NCBI GenBank assembly: GCA_045638125.1
Contig: JAZUAS010000046.1
Location: forward strand, 1 to 58,113
Reading direction: 5' to 3'
Length of the DNA stretch: 58,113 nucleotides
Source: SVTX01 sp045638125
Lineage (GTDB): Bacteria; Bacillota; Clostridia; Oscillospirales; CAG-272
Under the pieces are notes generated by a model. That model was not told the DNA's origin and did not search any database. It worked only from the letters and a program-made list of their open reading frames with translations. The translations under genes were made by a program, and so were the position numbers. Positions 51,159-58,113 of this stretch are shown here, piece after piece (position 1 is the first letter of the stretch; each line of letters opens with the position of its first letter).

Positions 51159-52205
51159 ATGGGACTTTTTACAGGTAAAACACTTTTGATCACAGGCGGT
51201 ACAGGCTCTTTTGGTAACGCCGTACTTAACAGATTTCTTGACACTGACATCGGTGAGATCAGAATCTTCTCTCGCGATGAAAAGAAGCAGGACGATATGC
51301 GTCACTACTTCCAGGTGACAAAGCCCGAGGTTTCCGAGAAGATCAAATTCTATATCGGTGACGTACGCGACATCGCAAGCGTGCGCAACGCTATGCACGG
51401 AGTTGACTACATATTCCACGCGGCGGCGCTGAAGCAGGTGCCCTCTTGTGAGTTTTTCCCCATTGAGGCGGTAAAGACCAACGTGCTTGGTACCGAGAAC
51501 GTACTTACTGCCGCAATCGACGCGGGAGTTAAGAACATCGTCTGCCTCTCCACCGACAAGGCGGCTTACCCCGTAAACGCTATGGGAACAAGTAAGGCTA
51601 TGATGGAGAAGGACATCGTGGCGAAGTCGAGAACAGTCTGCCCCGAAAAGACCAAGATCTGCTGCACCCGTTACGGTAACGTAATGTGCTCTCGCGGCTC
51701 TGTAATTCCGCTTTGGATCGACCAGATCCGCGCAGGTAACCCCATAACCGTTACCGACCCCACAATGACCAGATTTATTATGTCACTTGACGAAGCGGTG
51801 GATCTCGTTCTCTTCGCATTTGAGCACGGTGAGAGCGGTGATATTCTTGTTCAGAAAGCGCCTGCTTGCACCATCAAGACCCAGGCAGAGGCTGTTTGCG
51901 AGCTTTTCGGCGGCGACAAGAACGCTATCAAGGTCATCGGCATCCGTCACGGTGAGAAGATGTACGAAACTCTCCTTACCAACGAGGAGTGCGCTAATGC
52001 AATCGACCTTGGCAACTTCTACCGCGTACCCTGCGATAAGCGCGGACTCAACTACGATAAGTACTTCAACAAGGGCGATACCGAAAGAAATCCCCTCACC
52101 GAGTTCAACTCTCACAATACCCAGCTCCTTAACGTTGAGGAGACCAAGGCGAAAATCGCGTCTCTTGCCTATATTCAGGAAGAATTGGCGAAATCGGGTA
52201 AATAA
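51159..52205 (+). CDS. capE: CapE-like UDP-GlcNAc 4,6-dehydratase/5-epimerase
   Basis: The 348-residue extended short-chain dehydrogenase has the NAD-binding TGGTGSFGNAVL (residues 11-22) and the family's modified catalytic segment STDKAAYPVNAMGTSKAMME, where Met takes the place of the usual Tyr as in the inverting dehydratases. RYGNVMCSRGSVIPLW also fits. It converts UDP-GlcNAc to a 4-keto-6-deoxy-L-sugar. It begins the capEFG set that yields UDP-N-acetyl-L-fucosamine, with genes two bases apart or overlapping by one base. Confidence 0.92.
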   Translation: MGLFTGKTLLITGGTGSFGNAVLNRFLDTDIGEIRIFSRDEKKQDDMRHYFQVTKPEVSEKIKFYIGDVRDIASVRNAMHGVDYIFHAAALKQVPSCEFFPIEAVKTNVLGTENVLTAAIDAGVKNIVCLSTDKAAYPVNAMGTSKAMMEKDIVAKSRTVCPEKTKICCTRYGNVMCSRGSVIPLWIDQIRAGNPITVTDPTMTRFIMSLDEAVDLVLFAFEHGESGDILVQKAPACTIKTQAEAVCELFGGDKNAIKVIGIRHGEKMYETLLTNEECANAIDLGNFYRVPCDKRGLNYDKYFNKGDTERNPLTEFNSHNTQLLNVEETKAKIASLAYIQEELAKSGK

Positions 52206-52207
52206 TT

Positions 52208-53407
52208 ATGAAAATACTTATAACAGGAGCTTGCGGCTTCGTAGGTAAAAACCTTACCGAGGCTCTCAAAAACATAAAAGACGGCAAGGATAGACGTTTT
52301 CCGTCTCTCGCTATCGACGAGCTCTATCTCTACGACATCGACACCGACGAGAGCGTCCTTGAGGAAGGCTGCAAAAATGCCGATTTCGTCTTTAATCTTG
52401 CGGGCGTTAACCGCCCTCAAAACCCCGAGGAATTTATGCAGGGCAACTTCGGCTTTGCGTCAAAGCTGCTTGAGACGCTGAAAAAATATAACAACACCTG
52501 CCCCGTAATGATCTCGTCCTCAATTCAGGCGACCTGCATCGGTCGCTACGACAGCGATTACGGACGAAGCAAAAAGGCAGGCGAGGAGCTTGTTTTCGCT
52601 TACGGCGAGGAGACGGGCGCGAAGGTTCTTGTATATCGCTTCCCGAACCTTTTCGGCAAGTGGTGCAGACCTAATTACAACAGCGCGGTGGCAACCTTCT
52701 GCAACAATATTGCAAATGACCTGCCAATAACCGTCAACGACCCCTCGGTTCAGCTTGAATTGCTCTATATCGACGATCTCGTTGACGAAATGATCGCCGC
52801 ACTTGAAGGTAGCGAGCATCGTTGCGAGTTCAACGGCATTGAAACCGTGCTTTGCGAGGGCGGACATTATTGTGCCGCTCCCGTGACCCATAAGGTCACT
52901 CTTGGTGAGATCGTGTCTCTTCTTGAGAGCTTCCGCGCCCAGCCAAATACACTTGTTATGCCCGAAATCCCCGAAAACAGCTTTTCGAAGAAGCTGTATA
53001 GCACTTATTTGTCTTATTTGCCAAGGGAGAAGGTGTTTTTCCCTTTGAAGATGAACGTGGATGCGAGAGGCAGCTTCACCGAGCTGTTAAAGACTGAAAA
53101 ATGCGGTCAGTTCTCGGTAAATATCTCAAAGCCCGGCATCACCAAGGGTCAGCATTGGCACAATACCAAGTGGGAGTTCTTTATAGTTGTAAGCGGCAAG
53201 GGACTTATTCAGATGCGCAAGATCGGAAGCGACGAGGTTCTCAATTTCGAGGTCTCGGGCGAGAAAATCGAGGCGATACATATGCTCCCGGGTTATACCC
53301 ATAATATAATCAATCTGTCGGATACAGACGATCTTGTGACCCTTATGTGGGCAAACGAGCAGTTCGATCCCGCGCGTCCCGATACTTTTTTTGAGGTGGT
53401 GGAATAA
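52208..53407 (+). CDS. capF: CapF-like reductase with C-terminal cupin
   Basis: The 399-residue protein has an N-terminal short-chain dehydrogenase domain (ITGACGFVGKNLTEAL, YGRSKKAGEEL giving the Tyr-Lys pair). The C-terminal cupin domain (VDARGSFTELLKTEKCGQFSVNISKPGITKGQHWHNTKWEFFIVVSGKG) is the distinctive CapF/FnlB arrangement. The cupin catalyses C-3 epimerisation and the reductase domain completes UDP-6-deoxy-L-talosamine formation. It shares one base with the capG start. Confidence 0.92.
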   Translation: MKILITGACGFVGKNLTEALKNIKDGKDRRFPSLAIDELYLYDIDTDESVLEEGCKNADFVFNLAGVNRPQNPEEFMQGNFGFASKLLETLKKYNNTCPVMISSSIQATCIGRYDSDYGRSKKAGEELVFAYGEETGAKVLVYRFPNLFGKWCRPNYNSAVATFCNNIANDLPITVNDPSVQLELLYIDDLVDEMIAALEGSEHRCEFNGIETVLCEGGHYCAAPVTHKVTLGEIVSLLESFRAQPNTLVMPEIPENSFSKKLYSTYLSYLPREKVFFPLKMNVDARGSFTELLKTEKCGQFSVNISKPGITKGQHWHNTKWEFFIVVSGKGLIQMRKIGSDEVLNFEVSGEKIEAIHMLPGYTHNIINLSDTDDLVTLMWANEQFDPARPDTFFEVVE

Positions 53408-54597
53408 TGGAAATGAACATAAAACTTGATTACAGCGACGTTTCTTTTAAGAACGACGGCAGACTTAAGCTTCTTATCATCGTTGGCACTCGCCCCGAGA
53501 TCATCCGTCTTGCGGCGGTAATAAACAAGTGCCGTAAGTATTTCGATTGCGTTCTCGCCCACACGGGTCAGAACTACGACTACAACCTCAACGGCGTGTT
53601 CTTCAAGGATCTGAAGCTCGACGCTCCCGAGGTCTATATGGATGCCGTGGGTGACGATCTTGGCGCGACGGTCGGCAATATCATCAACTGCTCATATAAG
53701 CTGATGAACACGATCAAGCCCGACGCTCTCCTTATTCTCGGCGACACCAACTCCTGTCTTTCCGCTATCGCGGCAAAGAGACTTCACCTCCCAATCTTCC
53801 ACATGGAGGCGGGCAACCGTTGCAAGGACGAGTGCTTACCTGAGGAGACCAACCGCCGCATAGTTGACATCATTTCCGACGTTAACCTTGCATACTCCGA
53901 GCAGGCGAGAACCTATCTCCACGATTGCGGTCTCCCCAAGGAGAGAACCTACGTTACAGGCTCTCCTATGGCAGAGGTGCTTCACGAAAATCTTGACGAG
54001 ATCAGAGCCAGCGACGTTCACGCGCGCCTTGGACTTGAAAAGAAGAAGTACATTCTCCTCTCGGCGCATAGAGAAGAGAATATCGACACCGAAAAGAACT
54101 TTTTGTCGCTCTTTACGGCGATAAACAAGATGGCAGAGAAGTACGATATGCCCGTTCTTTATTCCTGTCACCCAAGAAGTAAAAAGAGACTTGAAGCAAG
54201 CGGATTTCAGCTTGACAAAAGAGTTATTTGCAACCAGCCTCTCGGCTTCCACGACTACAACTGCTTGCAGATGAACGCCTTTGCGGTGGTGTCCGATAGC
54301 GGCACTCTCCCCGAGGAAAGCTCCTTCTTTACAAGCGTAGGCAATCCTTTCCCTGCGGTCTGCATAAGAACATCTACCGAGCGTCCCGAAGCGCTTGACA
54401 AGGCCTGCTTTATCCTTGCGGGTATTGACGAAAACTCACTGCTTCAGGCGGTAGATACCGCAGTTTCCATGACCGAGGCAGGCGACCACGGCATCCCCGT
54501 GCCTACCTACGTTGACGAAAACGTTTCCACCAAGGTGGTTAAAATCATTCAGTCCTACACGGGCGTAGTAAATAAGATGGTCTGGAGAAAATTCTGA
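53407..54597 (+). CDS. capG: CapG-like UDP-sugar 2-epimerase
   Basis: The 396-residue protein is of the non-hydrolysing UDP-GlcNAc 2-epimerase (WecB-like) fold: LLIIVGTRPEIIRLAAVINKC, HTGQNYDYNLNGVFFKDL, GDTNSCLSAIAAKRL, HMEAGNRC, SAHREENIDTEKN and VVSDSGTLPEESSFF. After CapE and CapF it performs the final C-2 epimerisation to UDP-L-FucNAc. Gene order capEFG and tight spacing make the pathway assignment strong. Confidence 0.92.
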   Translation: MEMNIKLDYSDVSFKNDGRLKLLIIVGTRPEIIRLAAVINKCRKYFDCVLAHTGQNYDYNLNGVFFKDLKLDAPEVYMDAVGDDLGATVGNIINCSYKLMNTIKPDALLILGDTNSCLSAIAAKRLHLPIFHMEAGNRCKDECLPEETNRRIVDIISDVNLAYSEQARTYLHDCGLPKERTYVTGSPMAEVLHENLDEIRASDVHARLGLEKKKYILLSAHREENIDTEKNFLSLFTAINKMAEKYDMPVLYSCHPRSKKRLEASGFQLDKRVICNQPLGFHDYNCLQMNAFAVVSDSGTLPEESSFFTSVGNPFPAVCIRTSTERPEALDKACFILAGIDENSLLQAVDTAVSMTEAGDHGIPVPTYVDENVSTKVVKIIQSYTGVVNKMVWRKF

Positions 54598-54620
54598 TTT
54601 TTTTGAGAAAGGAGCGCAGA

Positions 54621-55805
54621 ATGAACGAATTAAATAATATGTTTTTCGCGCTTTTGCGCTCGGTCTTATGCGGAGCGACGCTTGACAAGAGCCTTTTCCG
54701 CGACTTAGACGAGGAAAAGCTCGAAAGGCTTTATGAAATATCCAAAAGCCATGATCTTGCTCACCTTGTGGGCGCGGCGTTAGATGTCGCGGGTCTTCTT
54801 AAGCTCGGTGAAACATCTGAAAAGTTTGCAAATCAGCAGTACATGGCTGTTTTTCGTTATGAAAATATCAAATACGAGCAAGATAGAATACGCAAAGCGC
54901 TGGATGAAGCAGGAATAGCGTATGTTCCTCTTAAGGGTATGGTCATTCGCGACCTATATCCCGAGCCTTGGATGAGAACGAGCTGCGATATCGATGTTCT
55001 GGTTAGAGATAGCGAAGTAGATAAGGCAGCAGAAGCTCTCGTGAGCGCCCTCGGTTACGTTCTAGATCCGAGAAGGAGTTTTCATGATGTTTTGCTCCAT
55101 TCTGAGAGTGGTGTGCATCTTGAACTTCATTACAATATTAATGAAAATATTCCCGCAATAGATCAAGTGCTTACGCGAGTGTGGGAATATGCTTATCCTT
55201 TAGCCGAAGACAGAAGTGAGTATAGGCTCACAAAGGAATTTTTCATTTTCCATTTGGTAACCCATGCGTCCTATCATTTTGTAAACGGCGGATGCGGAAT
55301 TCGACCGATATATGATATTTGGCTTATGACCAAGGACGGCAGATATGATAGAAATAAGGTTTTATCGTTGTGCCGTGAAGGAAATTTGGAAAGATTTTTC
55401 TGCGCATTGGAAGAATTGGGCAAGGTTTGGTTTGAAGATCTCAAGCATGACGACGTAACACTAAATGTCGAAAGATACATCCTTTCGGGTGGTGTATATG
55501 GCACACAAGAGGCTAAGATTGCAGTGGTGCGCAAGTCCAAAGGCGGTAAGATCAGATATGTTTTTTCGAGAATGTTCGTATCATATGAGCATTTAAAATT
55601 CAAATATCCGTCTTTGAAATGCAAGGCTTTAGTGCCGATATATCAAGTACGTCGATGGTTTTCAGTTATCAAAGAAGGGAAGCTTTCAAGTTCTCTGACA
55701 GAGTATCGAATTAATCAAAATTTGAATAAGGATAAAGTAGATGAAATCGGAGCTCTTATGGATGAACTGGAATTAGAAAATTTGATAAAAAGAAAACAGC
55801 GTTAA
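54621..55805 (+). CDS. Uncharacterised nucleotidyltransferase-fold protein (NTP_transf_5 type)
   Basis: The 394-residue protein carries YVPLKGMVIRDLYPEPWMRTSCDIDVLV near residues 100-127, the core motif of the PF14907-type nucleotidyltransferases: an LKG turn and an Asp-x-Asp metal pair. The flanking ~270 residues are mainly helical. The start at 54621 is supported by AAAGGAG; an earlier in-frame codon at 54603 lacks a site. It is the last gene of the polysaccharide operon, and its 3' half is AT-richer than capG. Proteins of this fold include headgroup transferases (LicD clan), so it could move the CMP-linked phosphonate to the glycan, but no experimental function is known to me. Confidence 0.7.
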   Translation: MNELNNMFFALLRSVLCGATLDKSLFRDLDEEKLERLYEISKSHDLAHLVGAALDVAGLLKLGETSEKFANQQYMAVFRYENIKYEQDRIRKALDEAGIAYVPLKGMVIRDLYPEPWMRTSCDIDVLVRDSEVDKAAEALVSALGYVLDPRRSFHDVLLHSESGVHLELHYNINENIPAIDQVLTRVWEYAYPLAEDRSEYRLTKEFFIFHLVTHASYHFVNGGCGIRPIYDIWLMTKDGRYDRNKVLSLCREGNLERFFCALEELGKVWFEDLKHDDVTLNVERYILSGGVYGTQEAKIAVVRKSKGGKIRYVFSRMFVSYEHLKFKYPSLKCKALVPIYQVRRWFSVIKEGKLSSSLTEYRINQNLNKDKVDEIGALMDELELENLIKRKQR

Positions 55806-55829
55806 CGCATTTGCGTTAACGCTGTTTTC
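55792..55829 (+). terminator. Terminator of the polysaccharide operon
   Basis: A perfect 17-bp stem, GAAAACAGCGTTAACGC (55792-55808) with its complement (55813-55829), loop ATTT. It overlaps the stop codon of the last gene, and the stem itself supplies the TTTTC tail. This very stable hairpin ends the 27-kb transcript. Confidence 0.85.
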
Positions 55830-55832
55830 TTC

Positions 55833-55861
55833 AAAAAAAGGCAGTCGCCCTGGCGACTGCC
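55833..55861. terminator. Bidirectional terminator, mainly for the uracil permease gene
   Basis: GGCAGTCGCC / GGCGACTGCC 10-bp stem (55840-55861) with a two-base loop. A seven-A run on its left gives TTTTTTT for minus-strand transcripts from the permease gene, and TTAAATATTTTTT on its right serves plus-strand transcripts. Confidence 0.92.
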
Positions 55862-55875
55862 TTAAATATTTTTTA

Positions 55876-57303
55876 TCAATTATTATTTGATTCTTTGTCA
55901 GCGTTCTCGTCGCTGTTCTTTCTCGCCTTGTTAACCAAGAGGTTGGTAAGGATACCGAGAATAAGAGCGCAAGCGATAGCGGTGATAGTAACCTGACCAA
56001 AAGTAAGGGCAAGTCCACCGATACCGGAGATAAGGATTACCGAAACGGTAAAGAGATTTGCGTTCTGCTCGAGGTCTACCTTCTGGGTCATCTTAAGACC
56101 GGAAACTGCGATGAATCCGTAAAGAGCCATACAAACGCCACCCATTACGCAAGAGGGAATGGAGTTAACGAATGCAACAAAGGGAGCGAGGAAGGAGATA
56201 GCAATTGCTACGATTGCGGTGGTAACGATAGTGACAACAGATGCATTACCGGTAATAGCTACACAACCAACGCTCTCGCCGTATGTGGTATTGGGGCATC
56301 CGCCGAAAAATGCTCCTGCCATAGAACCAATACCGTCACCAAGAAGGGTTCTGTGAAGACCGGGATCCTCAAGAAGGTCGTGCTCGATGATGGAGGAGAT
56401 GTTCTTGTGGTCTGCAAGGTGCTCTGCGAATACAACGAAAGCAACGGGAGCATATGCAACGGCAACTGTCGCGATGTAAGGACCATTGATCTCCTTAAAT
56501 CCACCAAGTGCATTGAGGAAGGAGAACTCGGGGAGAGTTATAAAGGTGCTGAAGTTAACTCCCTCTGCAACAAGATTCTGGAAAGGAGCGAAGTTTATAA
56601 TCTTAAGGGCATCGATACCGGAAACGTTACCGATGACGGTGAAAATGGTTGCAACTGTATATCCTGCAAGAATGCCGAAAATGAAAGGGATGAGCTTAAG
56701 CATCTTTTTGCCGTAAACCGAGCAAATAATTGTAACGGCAAGGGTTACGAGACCGCAAACAAGAGCGATCTTGGGGTCGCCTCCTGCGGGAGCGGTCTGG
56801 AGGTCACCAACTGCATTTCCCGCGAGGGAAAGACCGATAATGGTAACTGTGGGACCGATAACAACAGCGGGCATAAGCTTATTGATCCACTTAACGCCTG
56901 CGAACTTAACGATAATGGCAATAACAACGTACACGAGACCTGCGATGATAGCACCGAGGATAAGTCCAACATAACCAAGAGCCATAGAGGATGCACCGGC
57001 GAATGCCGCTGTCATAGAGCCGAGGAATGCGAAGGAAGAGCCAAGGAATACGGGGCTACGGAATTTGGTGAAGAGAAGGTACACGAGAGTACCAATACCT
57101 GCACCAAAGAGAGCAACAGTTGAACTCATAGGAGCTGTAAGCTGCCAAGAGATGTTGCCATTGGTAATCATTTCGGCAACGTTGCTGTTGATGATTACGG
57201 GAACAACGAGAGTCGCCGCCATAATTGCGAGGAGCTGCTGGATTGCAAAGACGATAACCTGTCCAAATTTAGGCTTGTCCTTTACACCGTAGATAAGTTT
57301 CAT
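55876..57303 (-). CDS. uraA: Uracil/xanthine permease (NCS2 family, UraA-like)
   Basis: The 475-residue membrane protein has about 14 spans with NCS2 features: an N-terminal QQLLAIMAATLVVPVII and a substrate-site segment AVAYAPVAFVVFAEHLADHKNISSI near residue 285. Next comes the signature LLGDGIGSMAGAFFGGCPNTTYGESVGCVAITG, followed by a short charged tail. It imports uracil (or a xanthine-type base) by proton symport. ATG at 57303 has GGAGGA upstream. It is monocistronic with its own promoter and terminator; the leader of about 65 bases is too short for a PyrR-type attenuator. Confidence 0.92.
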   Translation of the reverse strand: MKLIYGVKDKPKFGQVIVFAIQQLLAIMAATLVVPVIINSNVAEMITNGNISWQLTAPMSSTVALFGAGIGTLVYLLFTKFRSPVFLGSSFAFLGSMTAAFAGASSMALGYVGLILGAIIAGLVYVVIAIIVKFAGVKWINKLMPAVVIGPTVTIIGLSLAGNAVGDLQTAPAGGDPKIALVCGLVTLAVTIICSVYGKKMLKLIPFIFGILAGYTVATIFTVIGNVSGIDALKIINFAPFQNLVAEGVNFSTFITLPEFSFLNALGGFKEINGPYIATVAVAYAPVAFVVFAEHLADHKNISSIIEHDLLEDPGLHRTLLGDGIGSMAGAFFGGCPNTTYGESVGCVAITGNASVVTIVTTAIVAIAISFLAPFVAFVNSIPSCVMGGVCMALYGFIAVSGLKMTQKVDLEQNANLFTVSVILISGIGGLALTFGQVTITAIACALILGILTNLLVNKARKNSDENADKESNNN

Positions 57304-57376
57304 AAAGAATCCTCCATTATGAAAATTTTATTTTAACAGAATGTCATTTGACAAAAAACGACACCTATCAAAAAAT

Positions 57377-57405
57377 ATTTTAACATATAGGTAAGAATTT
57401 GTAAA
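57377..57405 (-). promoter_or_regulatory. Promoter of the uracil permease gene
   Basis: Minus strand: TTTACA (57400-57405), 17 bases, TAAAAT (57377-57382). It is divergent from the RpiR promoter; about 105 bases separate the two -35 elements, and no riboswitch fold was seen between them. Confidence 0.65.
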
Positions 57406-57510
57406 TACTTTTTTATCAAATTGCCTATTGCTCATTTGTAGAAAAACGCTCTCGGAAACTGTGCATAATCGACAAAAAACAAAAATTGCCGTCAAAGCAC
57501 AATATTTTGA

Positions 57511-57539
57511 TTGACAATCTTGTTAAAAAGGTTTATAAT
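57511..57539 (+). promoter_or_regulatory. Promoter of the rpiR-type regulator
   Basis: TTGACA (57511-57516), 17 bases, TATAAT (57534-57539), a perfect consensus about 50 bases before the TTG start. Confidence 0.88.
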
Positions 57540-57592
57540 ATAAGATGTATCATTTTGCGCTAAAGTTTTGACCGAAAGGTAAGGTTTTTGCT

Positions 57593-58090
57593 TTGAAAAC
57601 AGATATTTTGAAATATATTGACGAGAATTATTCGAGTTTTTCTAAAGGACAGAAGCAGATCGCATCATACATTGGCGAGCATTACGACAAGGCGGCTTAT
57701 ATGACCGCGGCAAAACTCGGACGAGAGGTTGGTGTCAGTGAATCAACTGTCGTGCGATTTGTTATCGAGCTTGGTTTTGATGGTTATCCCGATTTTCAGC
57801 GCTCTCTAAAGGAGCTTATACGCGCCAAGCTGACCGCGGTGCAAAGAGTGGAGGTTACCAATAGCCTTATCGGCGAGGGTGACGTGCTTGAAAAGGTCCT
57901 CTGTTCGGATATGGACAAGATAAAAAGAACTCTTGAGGGTATCGACAAGGAGGCATTTGATGCCGCTGTCAAGAATATAATCGACGCGAAAACCGTATAT
58001 ATTTTGGGTATGCGTGCGTCCTCTTATCTTGCAGGATTCCTCAATTATAGCTTCAGAATGATCTCTGATAACGTGCGTCTTATTCAGACC
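57593..58090 (+). CDS. RpiR/MurR-family transcriptional regulator, N-terminal part (cut by contig end)
   Basis: The 166 visible codons start with TTG at 57593, eight bases after AAAGGTAAGG. Residues 1-77 form the RpiR winged helix-turn-helix (MTAAKLGREVGVSESTVVRFVIELGFDGYPDFQRSLKEL). The SIS sugar-phosphate-binding domain begins near residue 115 with VYILGMRASSYLAGFLNYSF and breaks off at VRLIQT, where the adapter starts. Full length would be about 285 residues. RpiR proteins sense phosphosugars such as MurNAc-6-phosphate and repress uptake genes; the target is unknown here. Confidence 0.92.
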
Positions 58091-58113
58091 AAGTCGGATC
58101 GTAGCCATGTCGT
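58091..58113 (+). other. Residual MGI/DNBSEQ sequencing adapter (not genomic)
   Basis: The last 23 bases begin AAGTCGGATCGTAGCC and are the start of the same adapter found in reverse at 1-42. The RpiR frame loses family resemblance exactly here. Confidence 0.95.

Noticed and set aside
57304..57376. A PyrR attenuator or purine riboswitch before the uracil permease gene.
   Set aside because: The leader is only about 65 bases and no alternative hairpins with a T run were found.
1..58113. Inverted repeat at the two extreme ends, as in a linear plasmid or phage with terminal repeats.
   Set aside because: The shared sequence is a sequencing adapter, and both edge genes lose family resemblance exactly where it starts.

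Overview
The window reads as an assembled contig from an uncultured, low-to-mid GC Firmicute (Clostridia-like), probably host-associated. Signs are near-consensus TTGACA-17-TATAAT promoters, strong AGGAGG-type ribosome sites, SipW/TasA-type secretion, a GlpP antiterminator, serine-rich lipoproteins, and glycosaminoglycan- and sialic-acid-related genes. No ribosomal RNA is present, so the taxonomy is inference. Both ends are sequencing-adapter residue (1-42 and 58091-58113 match the MGI/DNBSEQ read-2 adapter, in opposite orientations). Genomic sequence is therefore 43-58090, and the two edge genes are cut.

Left part, nearly all on the minus strand. glnA (cut) and an alanine/glycine:sodium symporter are followed by tRNA-Leu(CAG), which has a broken second copy next to it. 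Then comes a five-gene operon (7898 to 3026): a zinc-ribbon protein, a SipW-type signal peptidase, a TasA-like fibre protein and two larger surface proteins that share one SipW-type N-terminal region. Upstream lies the most striking feature of the window. Perfect 26-bp inverted repeats (8013-8038 and 8253-8278) flank 214 bp carrying a strong promoter and a terminator, with a tyrosine recombinase gene 35 bp further on. This looks like a phase switch. As assembled, the promoter points away from the operon, so the matrix operon is OFF; inversion would turn it ON.

Next (9355-23796, minus) is a probable glycan-utilisation block. It holds two giant paralogous lipoproteins, an AraC regulator, a cytosolic PL8-type polysaccharide lyase and an M14 carboxypeptidase. 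The lipoprotein promoters and the araC promoter carry a TGTCC-box at the same offset from the -35, which suggests a shared regulon. A sialidase C-terminal remnant lies downstream.

From 24459 the strand flips. A glycerol-3-phosphate oxidation operon has a leader terminator hairpin and is followed by glpP, the expected antiterminator. From 28738 to 55829 one promoter and one 17-bp-stem terminator bracket a 27-kb Wzx/Wzy-type surface polysaccharide operon. It contains a sugar aminotransferase, the initiating phosphoglycosyltransferase, five consecutive ATP-grasp ligases, a TRAP-type permease, five glycosyltransferases, flippase, polymerase, a phosphonate branch (fused cytidylyltransferase/PEP mutase, phosphonopyruvate decarboxylase, alcohol dehydrogenase), capEFG for UDP-L-FucNAc, and an uncharacterised nucleotidyltransferase. 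The likely product is an aminosugar/FucNAc polymer decorated with a phosphonate and perhaps with amide-linked groups.

The right edge holds a uracil permease (minus) and a divergent, truncated RpiR-type regulator.
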